A DNA stretch of 64,000 nt from Bacteroidales bacterium (GTDB lineage: Bacteria > Bacteroidota > Bacteroidia > Bacteroidales > UBA12077), in NCBI GenBank assembly GCA_019038645.1, contig JAHOYT010000046.1:25389-89388 (forward strand), in the 5' to 3' direction. Shown in pieces: positions 50,259 through 60,740 of the stretch; position 1 is the first letter of the stretch; every line of letters starts with the position of its first letter. The notes below the pieces were generated by a model, which made no database searches, was not told where the DNA came from, and was given only the letters and a program-made list of their open reading frames with translations. A program made the position numbers and the translations under genes.

Positions 50259-51818
50259 ATGAGAAAAATAGTATTAATTAGTATTGTTTTAGTTCTGAAA
50301 TATTTCTCTGTCAGTTCTCAGGTGGATCTCAACACTTTTCTTAATCAAATAACTATTGAAAGTATCAAAAACCATGTAGATACTTTAGCTTCTGAAAGTA
50401 TGGAAGGCAGATATTCAGGTAATGACGGACAGAAACTTGCTGCTAAATATATTTCACAACAATTCACCAATTATGGTTTAAATCCGGTGAGCCCTGATAA
50501 TGAAAATCCTTTTTTTCAAAAGTTCGGTTTGTATAAATATCAAACCGGAGAATCAACTATGTATTATAACAATCTGGTTTATACTACTCCGGTTTTCTTC
50601 GGTAGTAAAAATATCACTGATAGTATTACAGATGAAATAGTTTTTACAGGTTTTGCAAATGAAAAGGATTTAAAAAGCCTGAATATCAGCAATAAAAGCA
50701 TATTCTTTTTATCAGAAAGTGTTAAAGATGCAATTTCTAAATCAAAAGTAATTACGAGTTCCTATAATGTAAACTTTTGTATAGTTGGTATTCCTTTTGG
50801 TAAAAAACTCAATCCAAAAATCTTTAACGATAAAATTGATGATTTGGAATCATTCAAAGAACTATTTTATTATCACAATTTCTTTGTTCTAAAAGAAAGA
50901 AACAAGAAAGACTTTAAAACTTTGCGAAATAATAATACGTTAATCCCGGATTTTATAGTGGATTCGGAAGATGATGTTAGGATTTTATTTGTTCCTGAAA
51001 AACTGGTTGAAGGGCTTTTTCAGAAAAATTATAAGGATCTGGAGAAAATTGCCGGAACAAATTATAAAACTGAGAACAATAATCTAAAATCAATAAAGCC
51101 TGCTCAATTTTCATTAAAGATTAATTATTCTCCTTCAATAGATTCTCTACAAACGGAAAATATAATTGGTTTTATTGATTCTGAAAATACGGACAATTCC
51201 ATAATTGTTGGAGCACACTATGATCATATCGGGCGAAATTATAATTATGAAATAAATTACGGAGCTGATGATAATGCTTCAGGAACAACCGGGATGCTAA
51301 CAATTGCGAAATTACTATCGCAGGCAACAAAAGATGGTATTAAACTTAAAAAAGATATTGTTTTTATAGCCTATTCTGCTGAAGAACTTGGGTTGCACGG
51401 ATCGGAATATTATGTTCAGAATCCTGTGTTTCCATTACAAAAAACAGATTTAGTATTCAACCTCGATATGATTGGTCGCAATATGGACGATGATCCGGAA
51501 AATTCAAACCGCGTTTTTCTTTTAAAATGGAAAGGTGGGGCAAAATATATTAAAAACGTAAAAAAGTTAAATAATGAATATACTGCTTTAATAGTTGATA
51601 AATCGCCAGGATTAAAGAATCGCATTCTATGGACTTTTGGTTCTGATCATTATTCGTTTGTTAAAAATGGTATTAGCAGTGTAACATATTTCACAGCTTT
51701 ACACAACGATTATCATACACCAGGAGACACGCCTGACAAGCTGAATTACGATAAAATGAATCGCATTGTTAAGCTTGTTTTTCTTAATATTTGGGATTTA
51801 AGTTATAAGGGCAATTAA
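50259..51818 (+). CDS. Exported M28-family zinc peptidase
   Basis: This is a 519-residue aminopeptidase-like protein with a signal peptide (cleavage near SSQ). An N-terminal helical and PA-like insert region covers about 25-290. The M28 zinc-binding core has VGAHYDHIGR (first His), YGADDNASGTTG (bridging Asp), YSAEELGLHGSEYY (catalytic and metal Glu), then FNLDMIGRNMDD and a late His in ALHNDYHTPGDTPDK. It probably trims peptides in the periplasm or outside the cell. It forms a likely transcript with the beta-lactamase-like gene before it. Confidence 0.88.
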   Translation: MRKIVLISIVLVLKYFSVSSQVDLNTFLNQITIESIKNHVDTLASESMEGRYSGNDGQKLAAKYISQQFTNYGLNPVSPDNENPFFQKFGLYKYQTGESTMYYNNLVYTTPVFFGSKNITDSITDEIVFTGFANEKDLKSLNISNKSIFFLSESVKDAISKSKVITSSYNVNFCIVGIPFGKKLNPKIFNDKIDDLESFKELFYYHNFFVLKERNKKDFKTLRNNNTLIPDFIVDSEDDVRILFVPEKLVEGLFQKNYKDLEKIAGTNYKTENNNLKSIKPAQFSLKINYSPSIDSLQTENIIGFIDSENTDNSIIVGAHYDHIGRNYNYEINYGADDNASGTTGMLTIAKLLSQATKDGIKLKKDIVFIAYSAEELGLHGSEYYVQNPVFPLQKTDLVFNLDMIGRNMDDDPENSNRVFLLKWKGGAKYIKNVKKLNNEYTALIVDKSPGLKNRILWTFGSDHYSFVKNGISSVTYFTALHNDYHTPGDTPDKLNYDKMNRIVKLVFLNIWDLSYKGN

Positions 51819-51872
51819 ACATATTCAGTTATTTGTTGTTTTAGACAAATATTAAACTAAAACAAAAATAGT

Positions 51873-52124
51873 ATGAAAAAAAATATGGGAACAGTGGATA
51901 AGACAATCCGAATTTTAATTGCAGCAATAATTGTAATTTTATTTTACTTTAAAGTAATTACAGGAACATTAGGGATAATACTGCTAGTTGCAGGAGGTAT
52001 TTTCTTATTAACAAGTTTTATTAGCTTTTGTCCATTGTACAAAATTTTTGGCTTAAGTACATGTCCGATGAAAAAACAGAATAAAAAGAAACCGTCTCAA
52101 AAAACTTCTATCTCTCTTTTCTAA
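51873..52124 (+). CDS. DUF2892 (YgaP transmembrane-like) small membrane protein
   Basis: This is an 83-residue protein with two transmembrane segments. The family signature MGTVDKTIRILIAAIIV lies at the N-terminus, and SFCPLYKIFGLSTCP forms the end of the second segment. The two cysteines near the membrane edge are conserved in many DUF2892 proteins. The tail is short and basic. Function is not known. It ends 4 nt before the stop of the convergent receptor gene. Confidence 0.85.
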   Translation: MKKNMGTVDKTIRILIAAIIVILFYFKVITGTLGIILLVAGGIFLLTSFISFCPLYKIFGLSTCPMKKQNKKKPSQKTSISLF

Positions 52125-52128
52125 TTCC

Positions 52129-54558
52129 CTAAAATTCTTCACCTTCGCTCATATCCTCCATATCGCCATTGGCTCTGCGTTTCCTGTCAGGCTTGTAATT
52201 ATTAATTTTAAAAACTAAAGTTAATGTTACAGTAGGTGATTTCGGAACAAAATAAGAATACGAATAAAAATCATCACCCTCATAAGTTGATGAATGGCGC
52301 ATAGTAGCAAAAATATCTCTTGCTTGTAAAGTAGCTGATAATTTATTCTTATAAAAACTTTGTCGAACTGCCAAATTAGCCATTAAGAATCCATCACGTT
52401 CTCCCTGTGCTGTAATTGTTGGACTATTATACATCCCATTGAACTGAACTCTTGTGGTTTTACCAAAACGTAATGTATTATTAAATCGTGCATTCCAGTT
52501 AAAACTACTTTCAGAAAAATCTTTTCCGTCAAGTTCTCCTTCAACGCGATAATCATAAATATTGCCCATTAAATCAATATGCCACCATTTTTGCAAATCT
52601 AAACCAAACATTAATTCAATTCCCAGTGAATAATCATTCCCGACATTTTCAAAAGATGTTAAATAAACATTCTCATCATAAACGCTTCGTACTCTTTCAA
52701 TTTTATTATTTGTTATCCTGTAATATGCATCAACTGAAAATGTATTTCTGCCAAATTTATTAAGGTAGCTTAATTCGTAAGAATCTATATATTCGGGCAA
52801 AATATCAGGATTACCAATTCTAACATTATAAGCATCAGTCCACGTTAAGAAAGGTTCAAAATACCAACCCCGTGGTCGTTTTATCCTTCTTGTATAACTT
52901 GCCATTACTTGTTGATCTTTAGGCAAATTATATGACATATGTACTGTAGGAAACAAATCCCAACGATCAATTACTGAACTTTCACCTGTTTCAAGCAATT
53001 TTATTTCACGAAAAGTATATTCGCCACGTAGCCCACCCTGATAACCGAACTTACCAATTTCGCCGGAGTACAAAGAATATATTGAGTGTATATCTCTGTC
53101 GTGAGTAACATCATGCCTGAAATCAATCATATAATCATAAACCATATCAATAGTGTCGTACTGATACATTTCAGCAAGCTGATCACTATCTTCAATTCTG
53201 AACTTATATCCTGCTTCAAACTTATCATTTATTCTAAGTGGCAATGTATAATCAATTTGAAAAGTATAATGTTTTCTGGGACCTGATTCTAAAGATCTTT
53301 GTCCACTTGTCACAACATTATTATCATCAAATAACTGATTAAAGTTATCTTCTTCAAAATCGCGTGAACTAAAGTTAAATAACGAATTAATCTCATGTCC
53401 TTTCTTCGTAAATTTATGATTATATCCTAAGCTTAGTGAATAAAATAATCCCCCGCGATCTGATATCTGTTCGCTATTATATATCTCGTTTATTGTAACC
53501 GGCAAAGTATTATTCTGATAATCTGTAAAACTGGAACCACCCATATTCCAGTTTCCAACTCTGGCATCGAAATTAATAGAGTTTTGTGGGTTAAGAGTTA
53601 AATCAAACCCTGTTCGTACATTATAGGTTTTTCTTCCACGATTAAAATCTCCATTTGATAATAAATATGAGGTTGTATCATTTATTAAAGTGCGATTTTC
53701 TGATTCAATGCTACCCTCACGGTTGCGATTATTAAAATCGGCACCTACATAAACATTTAATCTTTCCTTTCTCCAATTTATAAGGAAATCGCCACCATAA
53801 CGCTCGTACATACCCACATTTAAATTAACAATCCCATTAAATCCTTGTAGTTTATTCTTTTTAGTGATTATATTTATAATACCTGAAGTTCCATCAGGAT
53901 CGTACTTTGCCGATGGATTAGTAATAACTTCAATATTATCAATAGCGCTTGCAGGAATTTGACTTAAAGCATCGCTGGCATCAAGAACTGTTGGTTTATT
54001 ATCTATTAATACTGTAAAACTTGTGCTTCCGCGCAAACTTACATTCCCGTCAATATCAACAGTTACCGAAGGAATGTTTTCCAATATTTCGACTGCAGTT
54101 CCGGATGCAGAAGTATGCTGCTGACTTACATTAATAATTTTTTTATCGATTTTATATGTCATCGTTGGCCGGTCTGCAACAACAACAGCCTCTCCAATTT
54201 TCTCAACGGCTTGTTCAAGAATAATCTGACCTATATCAACATTTTTATCGTTTGGCCTTATGGCAACATCGTTTAAGGTTTTAGATTTGTAACCAATAAA
54301 TGTAATTTCAATCCTGTACATTCCAAAATCAACATTTTTGATTTTGAAAAAACCTGTCTGATCTGTTATTGTACCGTTAACAACCTGATTGTCTTTTTTT
54401 CTGGTCATAGAAATTGTCGCATATTCCATTGGTTGATTTGTATTTGCATCAAATACGAAACCTTTAAGTGTTCCCATATTTGCATCACCGGTAACATCAT
54501 CAGAAAAAACATTTATTGATAAAAACATCAATAAAACATATAAAATAATTTTATTCAT
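52129..54558 (-). CDS. TonB-dependent receptor-like outer-membrane barrel protein with carboxypeptidase-regulatory domain
   Basis: This is an 809-residue protein starting at the ATG at 54558 (MNKIILYVLL), the start of a signal peptide. A TTG 14 codons upstream is rejected. An N-terminal carboxypeptidase-regulatory-like domain (LKGFVFDANTNQPMEYATIS) precedes a plug-like segment (PSVTVDIDGNVSLRGSTSFTVLIDNKP, IPASAIDNIEVITNPSAKYD, GTSGIINIITKK). The barrel belongs to the outer-membrane beta-barrel family 3 type. Such receptors in Bacteroidota are often linked to peptide or protein uptake, but no SusD-like partner is present. The last residues are acidic (DMEDMSEGEEF) with a terminal Phe. Confidence 0.85.
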   Translation of the reverse strand: MNKIILYVLLMFLSINVFSDDVTGDANMGTLKGFVFDANTNQPMEYATISMTRKKDNQVVNGTITDQTGFFKIKNVDFGMYRIEITFIGYKSKTLNDVAIRPNDKNVDIGQIILEQAVEKIGEAVVVADRPTMTYKIDKKIINVSQQHTSASGTAVEILENIPSVTVDIDGNVSLRGSTSFTVLIDNKPTVLDASDALSQIPASAIDNIEVITNPSAKYDPDGTSGIINIITKKNKLQGFNGIVNLNVGMYERYGGDFLINWRKERLNVYVGADFNNRNREGSIESENRTLINDTTSYLLSNGDFNRGRKTYNVRTGFDLTLNPQNSINFDARVGNWNMGGSSFTDYQNNTLPVTINEIYNSEQISDRGGLFYSLSLGYNHKFTKKGHEINSLFNFSSRDFEEDNFNQLFDDNNVVTSGQRSLESGPRKHYTFQIDYTLPLRINDKFEAGYKFRIEDSDQLAEMYQYDTIDMVYDYMIDFRHDVTHDRDIHSIYSLYSGEIGKFGYQGGLRGEYTFREIKLLETGESSVIDRWDLFPTVHMSYNLPKDQQVMASYTRRIKRPRGWYFEPFLTWTDAYNVRIGNPDILPEYIDSYELSYLNKFGRNTFSVDAYYRITNNKIERVRSVYDENVYLTSFENVGNDYSLGIELMFGLDLQKWWHIDLMGNIYDYRVEGELDGKDFSESSFNWNARFNNTLRFGKTTRVQFNGMYNSPTITAQGERDGFLMANLAVRQSFYKNKLSATLQARDIFATMRHSSTYEGDDFYSYSYFVPKSPTVTLTLVFKINNYKPDRKRRANGDMEDMSEGEEF

Positions 54559-54752
54559 ATAGTTAAAGTTTATAATTACAGTGTTAAATATTAAATCCAA
54601 TTTTCAAGCATTAGACACTAAGACAAGCAAATTATTACATAGTTTAAATATATTTTAAGTGATTTCTAAATTCGGTCGGATATTACAGACAATGAAAGGT
54701 TTATGTCTATAATAAAAAGAGTGTGTCCAAAGAGTTCTTGTGCTAAACATAT

Positions 54753-54812
54753 TTCGACAGGCTCAATATGACAAATTATTGAAATACAGATTGTCACACT
54801 GAGCCTGTCGAA
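54753..54812. repeat. REP-like imperfect inverted repeat
   Basis: Two 22-nt arms, TTCGACAGGCTCAATATGACAA and its near complement ending in TGAGCCTGTCGAA, face each other across a 16-nt AT-rich spacer. Two transitions separate the arms. The same TTCGACAGGCTCAGTGTGACA core is familiar as a scattered intergenic repeat in many Bacteroidota genomes. It lies between the 3' end of tex and the 5' end of the receptor gene, where it may also act as a transcript terminator. It is GC-richer than its surroundings. Confidence 0.8.
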
Positions 54813-54874
54813 GTGTTTTTACAATTCCTATTACTTCTTGGATAGCCTCTTCGAAGATTATGTAAATTACATTT

Positions 54875-57004
54875 TTACTCTACATCTTTCATTGAAAGCT
54901 GAATTCTTTTTCTTGCCAAATCAACATCAGTTACTTTAACTTTTACATGTTGATGTAATTTTACAATTTCATTTGGGTCTTTAACAAACCTGTTTGCTAA
55001 TTGCGATATATGAACCAATCCATCCTGCTTTACACCAACATCGACAAATGCACCGAAGTTAGTTATATTTGTAACTATACCTGGTAGCTCCATTCCAATC
55101 CTTAAATCCTCAACTTTATGGATATTTTCTGCGAACTCGAAAACTTTTATGCCCATTCTTGGATCACGACCGGGCTTTGCCAGTTCATTAATAATATCGT
55201 TCAGTGTTGGTAATCCAACATCTTTTGTAACGTAATTTTCCAATTTTATTTGTTTTCTGAGATCCTCTTTTTCAATTAAATCAATTAGTTTACAATTAAG
55301 ATCTGTCGCCATTTTCTCAACAATATAATAACTCTCAGGGTGAACGGCACTATTATCCAGAAGATTTTTGGCATTATCAATTCTTAAAAATCCTGCTGCC
55401 TGCTGAAAAGCTTTATCTCCCATCCTTTTCACTTTCTGTAATTCTTTTCTTGATTTGAAAGCTCCGTTTTCCTTTCTGTATTCAACAATATTCTGAGCTA
55501 ATTGTGGCCCCAGACCGGAAATATATGTCAGCAAGTGTTTGCTTGAAGTATTTAAGTTAACACCTACCATATTTACACTACTTTCAACTACCTGATCCAG
55601 TTTCCCTTTCAGTTTATTCTGATCAACATCGTGTTGGTATTGTCCCACACCTATTGATTTAGGATCTATTTTTACCAGCTCGGCCAGTGGATCCATTAAC
55701 CTGCGACCAATAGATACTGAGCCACGCACTGTTACGTCATATTCAGGAAATTCTTCACGTGCAACAGAAGATGCAGAATATATCGATGCTCCATCCTCAC
55801 TTACAACAAAAACACGCACATCTTTTGAGAATCGTATTTTTTTAACCAGAGCCTCTGTTTCGCGACTAGCTGTTCCGTTACCAATAGCTATTGCATCAAT
55901 TTTAAATGTTTCGACCATGGAGTCAATCTTTTTCATGGCCATACCTCTTTCATTCTGTGGTTGATGCGGATAAATAGTTTCATTATGTAATAAATTTCCC
56001 TGAGCATCAAGGCACACTATTTTACATCCGGTTCTGTACCCGGGATCAATTGCGAGAACATTTTTTTGTCCGAGTGGCGGTGCTAATAAAAGCTGTCGGA
56101 GATTATCGGCAAAAACCTTTATCGCATCATCATCAGCAGTTTCTTTCGAAGAATTTTTAAATTCAGTTTCCATTGAAGAGGCTAATAGTCTTTTATAACT
56201 ATCTTTAACGGCTTCCTGCACTTGTTTCGAAACATCATAAACTCCTTTTACAAACTGTTCTTCCAGAATTTCAAGCGCTTCATCTTCATCAGGTGAGATG
56301 CCTACTTTTAAAATACCTTCGTTCTCTCCTCTTCGCATAGCTAATAATCTGTGCGAAGGACAACGTTTTAATGATTCTTCCCACTCAAAATAATCTTTAT
56401 ACTTTATTCCTTCCAGTTCTTTTCCCTTTATTGATTTTGATTTAATAAGAGACTTATGCTGAAACAATCTTCTTATATTATTCCTTGCTCTTTCATTTTC
56501 GTTTACCCATTCAGCAATTATATCCCTGGCTCCCTGTAAAGCTTCATCAACAGAAGAAATCTCATCATTTATGTATTGCTCAGCTTTACCAATAATATTT
56601 AGTTCCTGTTGTTTCAATACTATTTTAGCCAAAGGTTCAAGGCCTTTTTCTTTTGCTTTTGTAGCCCTGGTTTTCTTCTTAGGTTTATAAGGAAGATACA
56701 AATCTTCAAGTTCAGTTATAGTTTGAGCCTGTTCAATCCGGTCCTTTAAATCATCTGTTAGCAAACCCTGCTCTTCAATAGTTTTTAAGATTGTTTCACG
56801 TCGGCTATCAATTTCCTGAAGTTTAGTAAGCGAATCTTTAATTGCAGCAATCTGTACTTCATCGAGACTACCAGTAGCTTCTTTTCTGTACCTGCTTATA
56901 AAAGGCATTGTAGCTCCCTGATCAAACAACTGAATTGTGTTTTTTACCTGCCAGTCTTTCACTGAAAGGTTGGTAGATATTTTCAATATGTGATTTTCGT
57001 TCAT
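54875..57004 (-). CDS. tex: Tex-family RNA-binding transcription accessory protein
   Basis: This is a 709-residue nucleic-acid-binding protein with the full Tex architecture. An N-terminal Tex helical domain has the PFISRYRKEATGSLDEVQ signature, then a YqgF/RNase H-like domain (NVLAIDPGYRTGCKIVCLD). A helix-hairpin-helix region (LTYISGLGPQLAQNIVEYR) follows, and a C-terminal S1 domain (GMELPGIVTNITNFGAFVDVG) ends the protein. Tex is linked to transcription fidelity and stress survival in several bacteria. Length is slightly below the usual 720-780 residues. The gene is monocistronic. Confidence 0.95.
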   Translation of the reverse strand: MNENHILKISTNLSVKDWQVKNTIQLFDQGATMPFISRYRKEATGSLDEVQIAAIKDSLTKLQEIDSRRETILKTIEEQGLLTDDLKDRIEQAQTITELEDLYLPYKPKKKTRATKAKEKGLEPLAKIVLKQQELNIIGKAEQYINDEISSVDEALQGARDIIAEWVNENERARNNIRRLFQHKSLIKSKSIKGKELEGIKYKDYFEWEESLKRCPSHRLLAMRRGENEGILKVGISPDEDEALEILEEQFVKGVYDVSKQVQEAVKDSYKRLLASSMETEFKNSSKETADDDAIKVFADNLRQLLLAPPLGQKNVLAIDPGYRTGCKIVCLDAQGNLLHNETIYPHQPQNERGMAMKKIDSMVETFKIDAIAIGNGTASRETEALVKKIRFSKDVRVFVVSEDGASIYSASSVAREEFPEYDVTVRGSVSIGRRLMDPLAELVKIDPKSIGVGQYQHDVDQNKLKGKLDQVVESSVNMVGVNLNTSSKHLLTYISGLGPQLAQNIVEYRKENGAFKSRKELQKVKRMGDKAFQQAAGFLRIDNAKNLLDNSAVHPESYYIVEKMATDLNCKLIDLIEKEDLRKQIKLENYVTKDVGLPTLNDIINELAKPGRDPRMGIKVFEFAENIHKVEDLRIGMELPGIVTNITNFGAFVDVGVKQDGLVHISQLANRFVKDPNEIVKLHQHVKVKVTDVDLARKRIQLSMKDVE

Positions 57005-57140
57005 GATTCAAAAAATATTAAGAGGAGCTAAAATAAGGATTTTATCATTTTTATGTTAAAAAAGATACTAACAAAAAAATTAGTGATTACAGAAACATAA
57101 CTTTCTGACCGAATCATATTTTTGAACAAATGGAAAACAG

Positions 57141-59432
57141 TTAATTATTTATGAAGGTATCTATTTTTTCCAACAGCTCCATCCTATTGATAGGTTTGGA
57201 AATATAATCATCGCATCCAGCCGCAATAATATTTGGTTTATCTTCATCCATTGCATTTGCGGTTTGAGCAATAATTGGCAATTCAGGCCTGAATTCTTTA
57301 ATTAACTTTGTTGCCTCAATCCCATTGAGTATTGGAAGTTGAATATCCATTAAAACCAGATCTATGCTTTTGTTAGTTTTACATAAATGAACAGCCTTTT
57401 CGCCATCAGAAGCATGAACAAAGCTAACTTCTGCATTTTTCAGAAATTTTGTTAACAGATCATACGAAATTATTGAATCTTCAACTATTAGGATCGTTTT
57501 ATTTTTCCAGACGAACTGATCATATTTTTTTTCACCTGAAGCGAAATTATCTTTTCTTTCAACAATCTTATATGGCACCGTAAAGTAAAATGTTGAACCT
57601 TTTCCATTTTCAGAATCGACCCATATTTTACCGTTCAGGTTTTCAACGATCCCTTTAGATATAGATAATCCAAGTCCTGACCCGCCATATCTTCTGGTCA
57701 TTTTGTCCTCAACCTGCCTGAATCTCTCAAAAATTATTTCTTTTTCGGGTTCAGTCAGACCAATACCAGTATCCCTCACAAAAAATACTATATTAGGCAT
57801 CTCAATAAAATAGCCAAACCCTATAGAACCTTCAGTAGTAAATTTTAGGGCATTATTTATAAGATTATATAAAACCTGTCTGATTCTGTTGCAGTCAGAG
57901 TATATTACCAAATCATTATAGTCAAATTCTTTCTCAACTAAAATCTTAATATTTTGCTTTTCATTATTATCGCGCTCTGCAATAAAAAAGTCATGTAGCT
58001 CTTCCAGAATCTTGCTTAATTCACATTCAGAATAATTTATTTTAAGCTTTTTCGATTCAATTTTCGATAAATCAATAACATCATTAATTAAATCAAGAAT
58101 AATGTATCCGCTTTTATTTATAATTTCCAGATACTTATTTCTTGTGCCCGGATCAATATCGGTAGAATCTGTTAATAATTTCGAGAACCCTATTATACCA
58201 TTCATAGGAGTTCTGAATTCATGAGACATATTAGCCAGGAATGCTGATTTAAGCCTATTGGCCTCTTCTATTTTTTCATTTGCAAGCTGCAGTTTTTCAT
58301 TGTTAAGTTCTATACTTTTTATATGCCTTCTTTCCTGCTTAATCTTTACTTTTCTGAAAAGAATATAGATCCAAAGTATTACAATCGTAATTATTAGTAA
58401 TAAAAAGATAATACTGAAGAATATGGTCTGTTGCCTGTTATTTGTTAAAAATGATAAAGGATGATTTATAATTATTGAATTAACCGGTAGATTTTTCCTT
58501 CTAATTTTGTATTTTTTTAATTCATTAAAATCAAATTTATATGATGATTCTGAGATCTCAATATTTATTTTGTTTAAACTTTCACCATTGAGCACTCTTT
58601 TTGCAATATTAGCAGCTTTAAAACCCTGATCATAAGCCGAAATCATTTTGCCACCAACAATTCCCTTTCCAAGATAGAAGTTCCATACTCCGTATACTGG
58701 AATATCAGTATGTCTTTTCAGGTTTTTAACAATTTCTTCATACGAACAATATTCATCAAAACGGTCTTTCGTAAATGCGGTCAACAGAATAATCGACTCA
58801 TCATCCAGTGATGATACTTTTTCAAATAATTCATCGAAGCTATAATTTCTCAAAAACTCATAATCGTAATCATTGCTTATGGGTATGTAATTTCTGTATG
58901 CTCTATCGTAAATAATATTTCCTGTTTTTGTATTATCAACAATAAAATAAATTTTTGAATACCCGGGATGAAGTCTGGCAATTAGTTTAAGATTATCTGT
59001 ATATTCTATATCCTCTACTACACCAGTATACGTTTCCGGGTAACTATGCGGATTGTTAATTCCACAAAAAACAACCGGAACATTTCCAAATATACTATCA
59101 CGGTATTCAAGGAGGAAATTTAAGGCGTAATCATCAGACAATACAATTACATCAAAACTAAGCTTGTCGTATTTGGCTTTATACAGACTTGATAATACCT
59201 TTTGATATTCCTTTTTAAAAAAACGTTTTGAATCAATATATTCAATATATAGCTCATTTTCAATTGGATAGTCAGATAAGCCATCGTTTATTCCTTTTAC
59301 TATTTCATCAGTCCATTGCAATCCTTTATGGTACGAGTTCAGTATAAGAATATTCTTTTTTTCAGATGAAAATAGAAAAGAATTTAATGTAGTGAAAAAT
59401 ATAAGCAGAAATATATATTTTCTGTATCCCAT
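57141..59432 (-). CDS. Hybrid sensor histidine kinase with ABC substrate-binding-like periplasmic sensor
   Basis: This is a 763-residue hybrid kinase starting at the ATG at 59432 ([10 protein letters not shown]). A TTG three codons upstream is less likely. After a signal peptide, residues about 25-320 resemble the ABC_sub_bind periplasmic domain ([56 protein letters not shown]). A membrane helix spans about 336-358. HisKA has His404 in [12 protein letters not shown], the ATPase has NLINNALKF and [15 protein letters not shown], and the receiver has Asp696 in VLMDIQLP. It shares the kinase module of the three kinases at 36-45 kb. The ligand is unknown. Family analogues bind small organic solutes. 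Confidence 0.9.
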   Translation of the reverse strand: MGYRKYIFLLIFFTTLNSFLFSSEKKNILILNSYHKGLQWTDEIVKGINDGLSDYPIENELYIEYIDSKRFFKKEYQKVLSSLYKAKYDKLSFDVIVLSDDYALNFLLEYRDSIFGNVPVVFCGINNPHSYPETYTGVVEDIEYTDNLKLIARLHPGYSKIYFIVDNTKTGNIIYDRAYRNYIPISNDYDYEFLRNYSFDELFEKVSSLDDESIILLTAFTKDRFDEYCSYEEIVKNLKRHTDIPVYGVWNFYLGKGIVGGKMISAYDQGFKAANIAKRVLNGESLNKINIEISESSYKFDFNELKKYKIRRKNLPVNSIIINHPLSFLTNNRQQTIFFSIIFLLLIITIVILWIYILFRKVKIKQERRHIKSIELNNEKLQLANEKIEEANRLKSAFLANMSHEFRTPMNGIIGFSKLLTDSTDIDPGTRNKYLEIINKSGYIILDLINDVIDLSKIESKKLKINYSECELSKILEELHDFFIAERDNNEKQNIKILVEKEFDYNDLVIYSDCNRIRQVLYNLINNALKFTTEGSIGFGYFIEMPNIVFFVRDTGIGLTEPEKEIIFERFRQVEDKMTRRYGGSGLGLSISKGIVENLNGKIWVDSENGKGSTFYFTVPYKIVERKDNFASGEKKYDQFVWKNKTILIVEDSIISYDLLTKFLKNAEVSFVHASDGEKAVHLCKTNKSIDLVLMDIQLPILNGIEATKLIKEFRPELPIIAQTANAMDEDKPNIIAAGCDDYISKPINRMELLEKIDTFINN

Positions 59433-59493
59433 AATATGCAAAATAATAGCAGCAATTTATAAAAAAACATACACATAATAAAATGTATATAAA

Positions 59494-59520
59494 AAAGAGC
59501 AACCATAAAAGTTGCTCTTT
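59494..59520 (-). terminator. Intrinsic terminator of the Rnf operon
   Basis: The stem AAAGAGCAAC/GTTGCTCTTT around a 7-nt loop is followed, on the minus strand, by a T-run. It lies 26 nt past the rnfA stop and before the hybrid kinase gene, so it separates the two transcripts. Confidence 0.8.
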
Positions 59521-59545
59521 ACTTAAATCTATAATATCTATGTTT

Positions 59546-60118
59546 TTAAACTAATCCTGTAAATCCCATAAATGCCAATGCTAATAATCCTGCAACAACG
59601 AAAGCAATTGGAACACCTTTCATTCCTTTTGGAATGTTAACCATATCCATATGTTCGCGTAAACCTGCAAATATTACTAAAGCTAAACCAAATCCAATAG
59701 CATTAGAAATAGCAAAAACAACACTTCCGATCAAATTATAATCTTTTTGTACTGCTAAAATAGCAACTCCTAAAACCGCACAGTTGGTTGTAATTAATGG
59801 TAAAAATATTCCTAAAGCCTGGTATAAAGCCGGACTTACTTTCTTTAAAATAATTTCGACTAACTGTACCAACGATGCAATTACAAGAATAAATGTAATG
59901 GTTTGCATAAACGTAATTCCAAAAGCTTCTAAAACATATTTCTGAAGTAAATACGTAACAATAGTAGCAATAACCATAACAAAGGTAACCGCCCCTGCCA
60001 TTCCAATAGAAGTTTCCACTTTGCTTGAAACGCCTATAAATGGACAAACACCAAGGAATTGTGCTAATAAAATATTATTAACAAAAATTGCTGATATGAT
60101 AATAATTATATAATCCAT
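59546..60118 (-). CDS. rnfA: Rnf complex integral membrane subunit RnfA
   Basis: This is a 190-residue polytopic membrane protein of the RnfA/RsxA/NqrE family. The six-helix pattern includes [17 protein letters not shown] near the start, [15 protein letters not shown] and [20 protein letters not shown] at the end. In the Rnf complex RnfA and RnfE form the membrane core that carries electrons between ferredoxin and the ion path. It is the last gene of the operon, 10 nt after rnfE, and is followed by a strong terminator. Confidence 0.95.
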   Translation of the reverse strand: MDYIIIIISAIFVNNILLAQFLGVCPFIGVSSKVETSIGMAGAVTFVMVIATIVTYLLQKYVLEAFGITFMQTITFILVIASLVQLVEIILKKVSPALYQALGIFLPLITTNCAVLGVAILAVQKDYNLIGSVVFAISNAIGFGLALVIFAGLREHMDMVNIPKGMKGVPIAFVVAGLLALAFMGFTGLV

Positions 60119-60128
60119 AATAATTTAA

Positions 60129-60740
60129 TTAAGCGTTTTTCTTATTGATTTTATTTATCAGAACAATCAGGTAACCCAGAGCAATAAAAGCTCCAGGAGC
60201 TAGTACAAATACTATCATTGTAATTGGATTCCCTTCTTCATCAACAGGAAACATGTGTAAATTAAATCCGAAAATTGTTCCTGATCCAAGAATCTCTCTG
60301 ACTCCGCCCAAAATTGTTAATGCTATGGAAAAACCAAGTCCCATACCAACTCCATCAATAATAGAGGATAATACACTATTTTTAGAAGCAAACGCTTCTG
60401 AACGACCTAAAACAAGGCAGTTTACAACAATAAGAGGAATGAATAATCCTAATTGCTCAAATAATGCCGGAATATATGCTTGCATTACAAGCTCAACCAT
60501 TGTTACGAAAGAAGCAATAATTACAATAAAAGAAGGAATACGTACTTTATCAGGAATTTGTGATTTTACAATTGAAACTACCAGGTTAGACATAACTAAT
60601 ACAAAAGTAGTAGCAAGGCCCATACCCAAACCATTAATTGCTGATGAGGTAACACCTAATGTAGGACATAATCCAAGAAATAAAACAAATACTGCATTTT
60701 CCTTGAAAATTCCTTTGCTAAAATTTTTCCACTGACTCAT
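60129..60740 (-). CDS. rnfE: Rnf complex integral membrane subunit RnfE
   Basis: This is a 203-residue membrane protein, homologous to RnfA, of the RnfE/NqrD family. It has the opening FSKGIFKENAVFVLFLGLCPTLGVT, the central PLIVVNCLVLGRSEAFAS and about six helices. It pairs with RnfA in the membrane core of Rnf. Its ATG overlaps the rnfG stop by 4 nt. A strong Shine-Dalgarno, AAGGAGG, sits 6 nt upstream inside the last codons of rnfG. Confidence 0.95.
   Translation of the reverse strand: MSQWKNFSKGIFKENAVFVLFLGLCPTLGVTSSAINGLGMGLATTFVLVMSNLVVSIVKSQIPDKVRIPSFIVIIASFVTMVELVMQAYIPALFEQLGLFIPLIVVNCLVLGRSEAFASKNSVLSSIIDGVGMGLGFSIALTILGGVREILGSGTIFGFNLHMFPVDEEGNPITMIVFVLAPGAFIALGYLIVLINKINKKNA

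Noticed and set aside
54559..54600. TTG start before the receptor at 52129
   Set aside because: The ATG at 54558 starts a normal signal peptide, so the extra 14 residues are unlikely.
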